20,111 bases of DNA, taken from NCBI GenBank assembly GCA_964640725.1, contig CAZXIJ010000044.1, forward strand, positions 1 to 20,111, written 5' to 3'. The stretch is from CALHVX01 sp964640725 (GTDB taxonomy: Bacteria > Pseudomonadota > Gammaproteobacteria > Pseudomonadales > Azotimanducaceae). The translations under genes and the position numbers were made by a program. The notes below the pieces were generated by a model. The model did not search any database. It was not told where the DNA came from and saw only the letters and a list, made by a program, of their open reading frames with translations. Shown piece by piece: positions 6,679-14,182 of this stretch (position 1 is the stretch's first letter; each line of letters begins with the position of its first letter).

Positions 6679-7551
6679 TCAGCCGGTCGCTGCCGCGTCC
6701 GCGGGGGCAGAGCTGCGCAGGTAAGGCAGCACGTAGACCTCTGTGAGCTCGGCAATGTGCGCGACGTACTCCATGATGTTCGCGTCGACAATGCTCGTGA
6801 GCACGCGCAGGATCACGCCGCCCAGCGCAGCGCCCAGCAGCGTCGTCACAAAGGCCACCCCGAGATCCGCCAGCGGACCCTCATCGCCGATCAGGTTGTT
6901 CATGAACTGCTCGTTCATCTCCGAGCCCGCCATGACATCCGTCAGGGACCCCATCATGAGGATCAGCCCCAGGATGGTGCCGATCAGGCCCAGGGTGATC
7001 AGCACGCTGGCGAACAGCTCAACGATGCGATTGCGGGCAGCCAGGCGTCCGTGTAACAGCTCGATCAGATTGTCCTGGCTCACCTGGCTGGTGGATTGCG
7101 CAATGGTGTGCAGGTTCTGAATGTGATGCCGAAACAGGCTCGGCTGCGCGCGGGACAAAAAGTCGTCGAAGTTATCGACCACCTCGAGGATCTGCACCTG
7201 TTGCGACGCCAGTGCGGTCTGCAGCTGCAGAAAGCGCGCATCCAGGTAGCTCTTGATGATCAGCCCAAAGCCGAGCAGCCCAATGACCGCATACATCGCG
7301 AGGTTGATGCTCTTGGGATAGGTACTGTTGAGCTGGTAGGCCGCGGTCAGCACGGCGCACAGGGACAGCAGCACGACCAGCCAAAAGGTCCAGCGGCGCA
7401 GGCCGGAGGGGCCGGCAAAGTACTCGATGCTTGGGGATGACGCGCTGATGACAAACTCCTTCGAGCGGTTAGTCGATGATTTCGGCTTCGCCGGTTTCTG
7501 AATCGGTGTTGCCTTCGGACTGGGGCCGCCGGCTGTTGACTGGACGGCCAC
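6679..7551 (-). CDS. MotA/TolQ/ExbB-type proton channel protein, 290 aa (256 aa with an alternative start)
   Basis: Probable A subunit (stator ring) of a proton-driven motor in the inner membrane. Four membrane helices are visible: 54-72, 82-100, 181-204 and 228-250. The last two carry the family pattern: LGLIGTILGLI and GVAFVTTLLGAALG, comparable to the two pore-lining helices of TolQ/ExbB and MotA. Between helices 2 and 3 lies a cytoplasmic helical stretch of about 80 residues, much shorter than the long tails of ZorA. The start is unclear. GTG 7551 lies within the upstream gene and has no good Shine-Dalgarno site. A perfect AAGGAG instead stands 6 nt before an in-frame ATC at 7449, which would give a 256-residue protein with all helices intact. 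The next gene follows after 4 bp. Confidence 0.85.
   Translation of the reverse strand: MAVQSTAGGPSPKATPIQKPAKPKSSTNRSKEFVISASSPSIEYFAGPSGLRRWTFWLVVLLSLCAVLTAAYQLNSTYPKSINLAMYAVIGLLGFGLIIKSYLDARFLQLQTALASQQVQILEVVDNFDDFLSRAQPSLFRHHIQNLHTIAQSTSQVSQDNLIELLHGRLAARNRIVELFASVLITLGLIGTILGLILMMGSLTDVMAGSEMNEQFMNNLIGDEGPLADLGVAFVTTLLGAALGGVILRVLTSIVDANIMEYVAHIAELTEVYVLPYLRSSAPADAAATG
7456..7461 (-). promoter_or_regulatory. Orphan Shine-Dalgarno site before a possible ATC start
   Basis: On the minus strand AAGGAG (7461-7456) is followed by 6 nt and ATC (7449-7447), in the reading frame of the channel gene. It lies just after the stop codon of the upstream Sel1-repeat gene (7471-7469). No ATG, GTG or TTG in that frame is close enough to use it. 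Confidence 0.5.
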
Positions 7552-9076
7552 GCTGCCCGCCGCCGCCCGTGCGGCGGGTCGACCCCATCAGGACGCCGAC
7601 ACCGGGCGAAGATCCAGCAGCACCGGCGCCGGGCTGGGCCCCGCCAGCGCCAGCGGCACCACGTCCCGAACCCGCCGACGCCGTGCCTGCCCCCGCGGTC
7701 GCCGATGACCCGCCGCCGGAGCCGCTACCGGTTCGGCCGCCTGAACGGCTGCCGGCGCTGGACCCCGGGGAGGAGGCTGGCTCGAGCACCTGGCTGAAGA
7801 TGCTGGCCGTCAGCGCCCCCTGACCGGCGGCCTGCAGATTCGCTGCCGTCGTGGTGGCCGCGGCGGCTGCTGCGGCGCCCGCGGTCGCTTGCCCGGCGCT
7901 GCCTGGCTCGGGGGCCGAGCCCGTTGGCGAGGTCGAAGCCGTAGCTGAGCCTGTCGCAGTCGCACTTCCCGAAGCCGCAGCATTTCCAGACGCCACACTG
8001 GACCCCGAGTCAAAGGACTCGCCCAGATCCGTCAGCATGGCGGCGGCAGCCGCGTGCCCGGCGCTGGCCGCCAGCCGCATAAAGTGCAGGCCGACATCTA
8101 CGTTGCCTCTGCCGGACAGCTTCCGGCGAATCTTCAGGCGCTTGCGCAGAAAGGTTTGAGAACGCGGCATGCGCCCGCGGCGATCCAGCATGTACATGGT
8201 ACCGAGCGCGTAGTAAGACGACGGCGCGCCTGCTTGCCCGGCGTCGTTCATCGATTCGACGGCGCCAGGGCTGCCCTGCTCCGCTGCTTTCAGGGTCAGC
8301 AGCGCGGCGGCCATGCCTCGCAGGCGATCCCTCGCTGTGGGCGTGACCTTCGTAAGCTCGGCGATCAACGCTTCGTTGACCGGCACATCGGGGTGCTTCA
8401 GATAGGCTTCCGCCAGAGCATGCATGGCATCGGCGTTGCCGGACCTGGCCATCGCCTCCAACTGCTCGATCCCGGCACTGACATCGGCTTCGACGGTCAG
8501 CGACGCGGGAGTTTCTGCGAGGCCCAGCTGCGCCCGCGCCAGGTCCAGCTGCGCGGCAGCATCGCCGCTCTCGGCTTTCTGCCGCAGCGCCTCCGTGCTC
8601 GCGTCGCTCAATCCCGGGGCCCCCTCCTCGGGCGGAGGTTCTGCCGGAGTCTTTGCCGGATCAGCAGCCGCGGCCTGCTTTTCAGGCTTTGGCGCAATGG
8701 GATCATCTTCCGATCGCTCATCCAGTGCCCAGTCAGCGTCCTTCCGGCTCTCGGCGCGATACACGACTTCGCTGCCGACAGAGCCCTCGAAGCGGAGCGA
8801 CTCGAGCTCCGGGCAATCCAGGCTGACGTAGGCGCGGCTCAACCGCGCCACTTCCTGCATGTCGATTCGGCTGCGATGAAAAACATCGAGGCTCTCCGCC
8901 TGCAGCTGCACGTCCATCGCTGGCGCGCAGCCCTGGTCGTCGGGCAAGCCGATTTGCACCCCTTTGTGGGTCATGACCTGCCCCCCCCAGGCGGGCTGCG
9001 AGCACAGGGCAACAAGCACCGCCAGCCCCACTGGACTGCTCTGCCACAAGCCAAACCGCCTGGTTAGGTACCTCAC
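7469..9076 (-). CDS. Exported Sel1-repeat protein with low-complexity C-terminus, 535 aa (first gene of the operon)
   Basis: Probable periplasmic scaffold protein. I prefer the GTG at 9076: it has GAGGGGGG a few bases upstream and gives a good signal peptide (RYLTRRFG, hydrophobic GLAVLVALC, cleavage near PAWG, about residue 31). A TTG at 9178 with AAGGA upstream would add 34 residues and bury the signal. Residues 31-110 are a Cys-containing N-terminal domain (C50, C88) that I do not recognise. Residues 115-155 are a charged, Pro-rich linker. Residues 155-350 contain Sel1/TPR-like helical repeats (for example SGNADAMHALAEAYL and AASAGHAAAAAML). Residues 357-535 are almost only Ser, Gly, Ala and Thr, ending in an acidic tail. 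The 3' end overlaps the longer form of the channel gene by 83 nt. It leads the seven-gene operon opposite the kinase fusion gene. Confidence 0.78.
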   Translation of the reverse strand: MRYLTRRFGLWQSSPVGLAVLVALCSQPAWGGQVMTHKGVQIGLPDDQGCAPAMDVQLQAESLDVFHRSRIDMQEVARLSRAYVSLDCPELESLRFEGSVGSEVVYRAESRKDADWALDERSEDDPIAPKPEKQAAAADPAKTPAEPPPEEGAPGLSDASTEALRQKAESGDAAAQLDLARAQLGLAETPASLTVEADVSAGIEQLEAMARSGNADAMHALAEAYLKHPDVPVNEALIAELTKVTPTARDRLRGMAAALLTLKAAEQGSPGAVESMNDAGQAGAPSSYYALGTMYMLDRRGRMPRSQTFLRKRLKIRRKLSGRGNVDVGLHFMRLAASAGHAAAAAMLTDLGESFDSGSSVASGNAAASGSATATGSATASTSPTGSAPEPGSAGQATAGAAAAAAATTTAANLQAAGQGALTASIFSQVLEPASSPGSSAGSRSGGRTGSGSGGGSSATAGAGTASAGSGRGAAGAGGAQPGAGAAGSSPGVGVLMGSTRRTGGGGQRGRPVNSRRPQSEGNTDSETGEAEIID

Positions 9077-9215
9077 CTGGTCGAGCCCCCCTCGATTCGC
9101 TAGAAAAATCAGCGGAAAGCCGACGAACCGACCAGATACAAGCGCCCGTTCCTTGGGGCCTGCGCCTGGGTTCGCCAACTTTCCTTCTGCATCGTCTCAA
9201 GACCGGCGCACAGAC

Positions 9216-9280
9216 TTCCTAACCGCAACCTAACAATGGTTCACTGGCAGTTTTTCCGCCCAGGAACAGGCGGTTAGGAA
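9216..9280. promoter_or_regulatory. Candidate operator with CCTAAC half-sites in the divergent promoter
   Basis: TTCCTAACCGC (9216-9226) and GCGGTTAGGAA (9270-9280) are perfect 11-bp inverted repeats, 43 bp apart. A further CCTAAC at 9229-9234 starts exactly 11 bp after the first (9218-9223), making a direct repeat with one helical turn spacing. Another GTTAGG lies at 9063-9068 just inside the Sel1-repeat gene. PhoB/OmpR-type winged helices typically bind direct repeats with about this spacing, and the gene at 9348 begins with such a domain. I could not identify convincing -35/-10 boxes on either strand. Confidence 0.55.
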
Positions 9281-9347
9281 CCGGGGACAGGGCCAGACAG
9301 ATGGCGACCATGCGGAATCAGCACAGCAAGACAGGGCAACCTGACCC

Positions 9348-11978
9348 ATGAGCGCGACACCGCAGCAAGGCGAGCTGCTGCAAGCGATCTATCGCTTTGA
9401 GTACACAGCGGAGCCCGAGCAAATCGTCGTCCACCCGGGGCAGCGCACGCTGACGATCGGGGGCGTCACCCACACGCTGTCACCGATGGTGCTGCGCTGC
9501 GCCTGCCTGCTGCTGTACAGCCCCCGGGAGACCGTGCCCCTGGCGCGCCTGCTCGACCGGGAAGGCGAGCAGAGCGTGACCAACGCCGTGAGCAAGCTCC
9601 GATCACTGCTCAAGCCGAACAATCAGATGCTCCAAACCATTCGCGGTGCCGGATACCTGTGGGACGGCGAAGTGCGCCGGCGACGGCTGGCTCCCGCAGA
9701 TGCGGGCTCGATCGCGCCCGCACGGCGCCAGCTCGATGGTGGCGTCCGCCTGGAGACGGAGATCAGCCTGCACAACGACATTGGCGTGTGGCGCGGCGCC
9801 CTGTCGGACGACACACCGGTGGTCGTCAAGGTTGCCCAGAGGCCGGCCGCGGAACGCGCCCTGGAGCGAGAGCACACCCTCTGGCAGCTCGTACAAAGCA
9901 CCCACCCGGAGCACCCACAGATGCTCCAGGCCGTTCGTGCCGACTTCGAAGGCGAGCCCAAGTACTTTGCCTGCCTGGATGCCGGTCTGGATCTGGACAG
10001 CTGGACCGCCCGACACTGGCCCGAGCTGCCCCAGGCTGCTCGTCTGAGCCTGTTCAACGACGTGCTCACGGCTGTCGCGATCCTGCATCGGCTGGGAATC
10101 ACGCACCGGGACCTGAAGCCGGGTAACCTGTTCGTCAGCGGCACACCGCAACGTTGGCGGCTGAGCGTCGGCGACCTGGGGAGCGCCCAGATCGATGATC
10201 GTCGCCGCTTTGAGTCTGTCAACGTCCGCCCTATCGGCCTCACAATCGGAGAGCCGGGCGGGGCCACACCTTTATACGCCGCGCCCGAGATCCTGCGCGG
10301 CGAACCCGGCACGACAGCCAGCGATCTGTACTCCCTGGGCATCCTGCTGTTCCAGCTGCTGCGCGGCGACTTCAATCTGCCCATCGGCGGCGACTGGGCA
10401 GAAGGCATCGATGACCCGGCCCTGCGAGAGCTCGTTGTCGATATGACCCGTGAAGATGAGCAACAGCGCATTGCGAGCGTGGAGGTCGCCCAGCAAAGGC
10501 TCACCGCCTTGCCGGGCCGACGGCAGGAGATCCGCGACCTGCAAACCCTGAAAAAGGTGCGGGCCCGCCGACCCTGGGTTGCAACAGCCATCGGGGCGGC
10601 GCTGATCGTTGGCTTCTTCGGCATTCGCCTGGCCAGCACCAGCGCGCAGGCCGCACTCGAAGAAGGTCGAAAGCTGCAGCTCGTGCAGTTCATCAGTACA
10701 GTGTTGGAAAGCGGCGACCCGACCAAGGAAGAATTTGGGCCCAGCCCGACGCTCACCGAGGCGCTGCATCGAGCGTCAGCGCAGCTGGACCAGGAGCAGC
10801 CGCAGGACCCGGTGGTGCGGCTGTCACTTTCGGCGGTGCTGGCCAGCGTGTACGCCGGGCTTGGAGATAACGAATACGGCTTGCTGGAAAGCCGCCGACA
10901 GCTGGCGCTCTCCCGCGCGCTCTGGGGCGAGCCGAGCTACGAGCTCGCGCTGCAGCAGCTGCGCCTGGGATCGAGGCTCGCTCGAACTGGCGATACGGAC
11001 GGGGCCCGCGATGCGATCGAATCTGCGCAGTTTCCCAAGAACACCACTCCGGAGCAGACCCGGGCGCTGGCGCTGTGGCGGCATCGAGCAACCGCAGAGC
11101 TGAATACGGCGTTGGTTGACTATCCCGCTGCGCTGGCCGCGTTCGAAGCGGCCCTGGGCGTGTTCGAGCCGTCCGGTGAACTCACTGCGGACCGTCTGGA
11201 CCTGGAGATCGGCTTTGCCGGCATGCTGGCGCGAACCGGCAACATTGAGCGGGCTCTAAGCCGGGCCAAGGCACTGGAACAGCATCCGGATCTGACGGCG
11301 CAGAAGTATCGGGTCAAGCGGTTGAGCTACCAGACGCTGCAAGCTCAGCTCCTGGGCATGGCGGGGCAGCCGCAAGCGTCTGCGGCGCTGCTTGGCGAAC
11401 TGATTCCCGCCACGGAAGAGGTCTACGGCACGCGCAGCACCCGCGTCGCGCGGGCCCTGAGCGTGCTCGGACAACAGCAGGCCAACCTGGGCGCCTACGC
11501 CGATGCGGCGAACTCTTACACGCGCGCCGCAGAACTGTACTGCCGGGAGGAAGGCGGGCACCCCCTCTGGTGCCAGATGATCCGCGGAAACCTCGGGGCG
11601 ATCCATGTCTATCTCCAGCAACCGCAGGAAGCCCTCGACATGATGGACAAGGTCCGTGCGGCACTAGCGGCGACCGGCGCTGCCAACCCGACCAGCCTTG
11701 CAGTCATCAACTACTTCAGCGCCAACGCACTGCTGGACCTTGGGCGAGCAGACGCGGCGGCAGCCGCGGCGGCCACACTCACCGCAGAGCATCTTGACCA
11801 GGCGGCTCCTGGGGCGTCCTGGGCCTTGCGGATGCAGGTCCTGAAGGCGCGGCTCGGGCTCCACAAAAATCCGAACGCGTCTGACCGGCAGCAGCTGGCC
11901 GCAGGAGTGGCGGCACTCAAGGCACTGGGATTCAATGATGCCGAAGTTGAGGCGTTCGGGCGGTTACCCGCCGGATAA
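9348..11978 (+). CDS. Winged-helix / Ser-Thr protein kinase / membrane helix / TPR-like fusion protein, 876 aa
   Basis: Probable membrane-bound sensor that joins DNA binding and protein phosphorylation. Residues 38-107 are an OmpR/ToxR-type winged helix (LSPMVLR, the recognition region SVTNAVSKLRSLL, and the wing TIRGAGYLW). Residues 135-390 are a Hanks-type kinase: Lys161 in VVVKV, Glu174, catalytic loop HRDLKPGN (253-260), DLG at 276-278 in place of DFG, and APE (312-314). The Gly-rich loop is degenerate, but the catalytic residues are intact. One membrane helix lies at 410-428 after a basic stretch, so the remaining 450 residues should be periplasmic. These are Ala/Leu-rich helical repeats of TPR type. 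The ATG at 9348 has only a weak Shine-Dalgarno site. The gene is divergent from the motor operon, with shared candidate operators. No phosphatase gene is nearby. Confidence 0.85.
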   Translation: MSATPQQGELLQAIYRFEYTAEPEQIVVHPGQRTLTIGGVTHTLSPMVLRCACLLLYSPRETVPLARLLDREGEQSVTNAVSKLRSLLKPNNQMLQTIRGAGYLWDGEVRRRRLAPADAGSIAPARRQLDGGVRLETEISLHNDIGVWRGALSDDTPVVVKVAQRPAAERALEREHTLWQLVQSTHPEHPQMLQAVRADFEGEPKYFACLDAGLDLDSWTARHWPELPQAARLSLFNDVLTAVAILHRLGITHRDLKPGNLFVSGTPQRWRLSVGDLGSAQIDDRRRFESVNVRPIGLTIGEPGGATPLYAAPEILRGEPGTTASDLYSLGILLFQLLRGDFNLPIGGDWAEGIDDPALRELVVDMTREDEQQRIASVEVAQQRLTALPGRRQEIRDLQTLKKVRARRPWVATAIGAALIVGFFGIRLASTSAQAALEEGRKLQLVQFISTVLESGDPTKEEFGPSPTLTEALHRASAQLDQEQPQDPVVRLSLSAVLASVYAGLGDNEYGLLESRRQLALSRALWGEPSYELALQQLRLGSRLARTGDTDGARDAIESAQFPKNTTPEQTRALALWRHRATAELNTALVDYPAALAAFEAALGVFEPSGELTADRLDLEIGFAGMLARTGNIERALSRAKALEQHPDLTAQKYRVKRLSYQTLQAQLLGMAGQPQASAALLGELIPATEEVYGTRSTRVARALSVLGQQQANLGAYADAANSYTRAAELYCREEGGHPLWCQMIRGNLGAIHVYLQQPQEALDMMDKVRAALAATGAANPTSLAVINYFSANALLDLGRADAAAAAAATLTAEHLDQAAPGASWALRMQVLKARLGLHKNPNASDRQQLAAGVAALKALGFNDAEVEAFGRLPAG

Positions 11979-11999
11979 GACACAGGCAAGCATACTGCC

Positions 12000-12004
12000 A
12001 GGGG
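12000..12004 (+). promoter_or_regulatory. Shine-Dalgarno site of the HD hydrolase gene
   Basis: AGGGG stands 9 nt before the ATG at 12014, in the 35-bp spacer after the kinase fusion gene. It supports that start and suggests translation from a shared transcript. Confidence 0.45.
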
Positions 12005-12013
12005 CTCGATCTG

Positions 12014-12586
12014 ATGACTGACCTGATCAACGACGCAAGGGTATTCGCATTCGCCGCGCACGATGCGATCGGACAGACGCGCAAATATACCCAGGACCCC
12101 TACACGACCCACCTTGAGCGGGTGGCGCAGCTGGTACAAAGCGTGGTTGATGACGAACACATGGTCGCGGCCGCCTACCTGCACGATGTGGTTGAAGACA
12201 CTCCCACCACCCTCGACGAGGTGAAGGCCCGGTTTGGGCAAGAGGTCGGCTACCTGGTCGAATACCTAACCGATGTCTCAAGGCCCGAGGATGGCAACCG
12301 TGCGGTCCGGAAGCAGATCGACCGGGATCATATTGCCGAGGGCGATGCCCGCGTGCACACCGTGAAACTTGCCGACCTGATCGACAACTCGGATTCCATC
12401 ACCGCGCACGACCCCCGTTTCGCGCGGGTGTACATGCAGGAGAAGGCGCAACTCCTACAGGTGCTGTCGGACGGACACCCGGCCCTGCTGGCCCGCGCGC
12501 GACAGATCGTGGCTGACTGGCAGGCTTCTGCCTGGCAGCGACAGGAGGTTGGGCCATGCCGAAGCGCAAGCAAAAGTCGATCCTGA
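12014..12586 (+). CDS. Small RSH-type HD hydrolase (MESH1-like, putative alarmone hydrolase), 190 aa
   Basis: Putative cytoplasmic metal-dependent phosphohydrolase that would cleave (p)ppGpp or a related nucleotide. It holds the full set of motifs of the RelA/SpoT hydrolase domain: R23-K24 in GQTRK, His33 in YTTHLERV, His57-Asp58 and Glu61-Asp62 in LHDVVEDT, and Asp121 with Asn125 in KLADLIDN. The D..4..N spacing matches KLADRLHN of RSH proteins. There is no synthetase, TGS or ACT domain, so it is a stand-alone small alarmone hydrolase type. It lies 35 bp after the kinase fusion gene, and its last 31 nt overlap the PcfJ-like gene, so the three are probably one operon. The C-terminal 20 residues, which lie in the overlap, are basic and probably unimportant. 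Another HD substrate cannot be excluded. Confidence 0.85.
   Translation: MTDLINDARVFAFAAHDAIGQTRKYTQDPYTTHLERVAQLVQSVVDDEHMVAAAYLHDVVEDTPTTLDEVKARFGQEVGYLVEYLTDVSRPEDGNRAVRKQIDRDHIAEGDARVHTVKLADLIDNSDSITAHDPRFARVYMQEKAQLLQVLSDGHPALLARARQIVADWQASAWQRQEVGPCRSASKSRS
12543..12548 (+). promoter_or_regulatory. Shine-Dalgarno site of the PcfJ-like gene
   Basis: AGGAGG lies 7 nt before the ATG at 12556, inside the 3' end of the HD hydrolase gene. It confirms that the two genes truly overlap. Confidence 0.75.
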
Positions 12587-14016
12587 AAACGAAGGACGCC
12601 ACGGGCCAGCCTTTGGCGAAACGCAAACGTTGGTACTCCCATGGGGTCGAGCGCCAGGCGGCACGAGATGCGGCGACTGTTGAGCAAGAGGCCAACTCCC
12701 TGCGCTATGCGCAGGAGGAAGCACAGATCGAGCAGTGGCTGCAGTGGGACGAGAACGATGCGCGCCATGAGGACGATCGCAACGACGCTTTCTACGACCG
12801 CTATACCGACGCCCTGGCCGCTCACCTGACTGCCATGCTCGCTCGCCGCTTACTGCTGGACGTTGCCCCGGACAGTTTACGCCGACGCTGGCAGTCGCAG
12901 CGCCCCGAGGCAGAGGCTGTGCTGGAGCGGCAGGCCCTGGAAGCCCGTATCGAGTCGCCCTGGCAGGACTCTGAAACGCTGAAGCAGCAAGCACAACAGG
13001 CGACGGGCTCGCTGACCAATATCTCACTGATCAACCAGGTCTGCGCCCGGGAGAACAACGCTCCCTGCGCGATGGCCATCGTCTATCTTGCGCCCCTGTG
13101 GATTCGCCAGCCAGCGACCTTTACCGGCACTACGCTGCGCGCGTTGATCGACCATCTATTCGTTGCGTACCCCGTGCCGGAGGTCCTGTACAGAGCCTGG
13201 CCTGGCCCGTACCAAACGGCCCGGGGCAACGACAAGTGGCGCCAATGGTTCCTGTGCTTCGCCCAGGGCGGCAGCCTGTATAAGCTGGGCCAGCTTGCCC
13301 AGGGATGGGAAGTGTCCAAACGCTTCGCGCACCAGTTCGCCCAGCACTCTGGTACGGAATCCATTCATCGGGCAGCCATCGAGACGGAGCTGGGGCTACT
13401 CGGCGTGAGTCATCGAGCCGCAGAGCTGCTGTTCGCCTGCGAGCCCTACCTGATTGATGTCACCGCGGTGTGGGGAGACTACGATCGACGGTTCCTTGCG
13501 CATTGGCGGGACACCGTGCGCTGGATCGATCGCAATATCGACGAGCTGGATCCGGGGCTGGTGGCGTACCTGCTGAACTGGTCCTATCGACAGGTGCGCG
13601 TGCACAATCGCGAGTTTTCCTGGGCAGGCCGCACGGTCGATGCAAGCATTGCGCACGCCAACACCTACTTCGAAAGCCAGGGACGGCCCTACGCCCGCTG
13701 GAAGAAACTCGATATGGATTGGGCAAGCACGGACGGATGGTCGGTGGTAGAGCTGGGCGACACCACCGAGCTGACCCGCGAGGGAATGGCGCTGAGCCAC
13801 TGTGTGGGCGGTTACGGGCAGGTCTGCAAGAGCGGCAGGTCGGCCATTTTCTCGCTGCGGTATCAAGAGAAGCCGATGGTGACGATTCAGCTGGACCCGG
13901 CGACCGGTCAGATACAGCAGGCCCTTGGGAACAGGAATCGAGCGTGTTCGGAAGAAGAGATGGGGCAGATTAAGGCGTGGCTGGTGGAGGCAGGAACCTT
14001 TGCCGGAAAAGCCTAG
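12556..14016 (+). CDS. PcfJ-like domain protein, 486 aa
   Basis: Protein of the PcfJ-like family, first named from the conjugative plasmid pCF10; the biochemical role is not established. The recognisable part is C-terminal: WSVVELGDTTELTREGMALSHC leading to HCVGGY (415-420), a further Cys424, then IFSLR, VTIQLD and IQQALGNRN, ending in a helix with KAWL. This Cys/His-bearing order is characteristic of the family. The first 120 residues are highly charged, with a basic start (MPKRKQK) that could bind nucleic acid. The middle (140-390) is helical and Trp-rich and unlike anything I can name. The start is set by AGGAGG 7 nt upstream. It overlaps the HD hydrolase gene by 31 nt, implying coupled synthesis. 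No conjugation genes are near, so a mobile-element origin is not supported by context. Confidence 0.75.
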   Translation: MPKRKQKSILKTKDATGQPLAKRKRWYSHGVERQAARDAATVEQEANSLRYAQEEAQIEQWLQWDENDARHEDDRNDAFYDRYTDALAAHLTAMLARRLLLDVAPDSLRRRWQSQRPEAEAVLERQALEARIESPWQDSETLKQQAQQATGSLTNISLINQVCARENNAPCAMAIVYLAPLWIRQPATFTGTTLRALIDHLFVAYPVPEVLYRAWPGPYQTARGNDKWRQWFLCFAQGGSLYKLGQLAQGWEVSKRFAHQFAQHSGTESIHRAAIETELGLLGVSHRAAELLFACEPYLIDVTAVWGDYDRRFLAHWRDTVRWIDRNIDELDPGLVAYLLNWSYRQVRVHNREFSWAGRTVDASIAHANTYFESQGRPYARWKKLDMDWASTDGWSVVELGDTTELTREGMALSHCVGGYGQVCKSGRSAIFSLRYQEKPMVTIQLDPATGQIQQALGNRNRACSEEEMGQIKAWLVEAGTFAGKA

Positions 14017-14182
14017 CTGACCGCGCGTCGGCGGCCTTCATGGCACAAAGCAAAGGGTTATCTGCAGAGTCCGCCGCCAAATGATGTGCGAAACTGGCCC
14101 GACCGTCTGTGGCTGAACAGCCAGGACCGCAAACTGCACAGCCTCCAAATGAGAGCCTCGGCGACCGCCCTGGACTGCTGGC

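Noticed and set aside
8054..9067. Plus-strand ORF of 337 codons
   Set aside because: It is antisense to the Sel1-repeat gene, which has a signal peptide and repeats. The plus-strand translation is Arg/Gln/Pro-rich and has no domain-like features.
2761..9076. Canonical Zorya anti-phage system
   Set aside because: A MotA-like and two MotB-like proteins are present, but there is no OmpA-like peptidoglycan-binding domain, no long ZorA cytoplasmic tail, and no ZorC, ZorD or ZorE-like protein.
4816..11978. TerY-type VWA, kinase and phosphatase triad
   Set aside because: VWA proteins and a kinase are both present, but the VWA proteins are membrane-anchored with a motor-type helix, the kinase is a DNA-binding fusion, and no PP2C-like phosphatase is encoded.
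12556..14016. Conjugative element because of the PcfJ-like gene
   Set aside because: No relaxase, coupling protein, type IV secretion gene, integrase or attachment repeat is found nearby.
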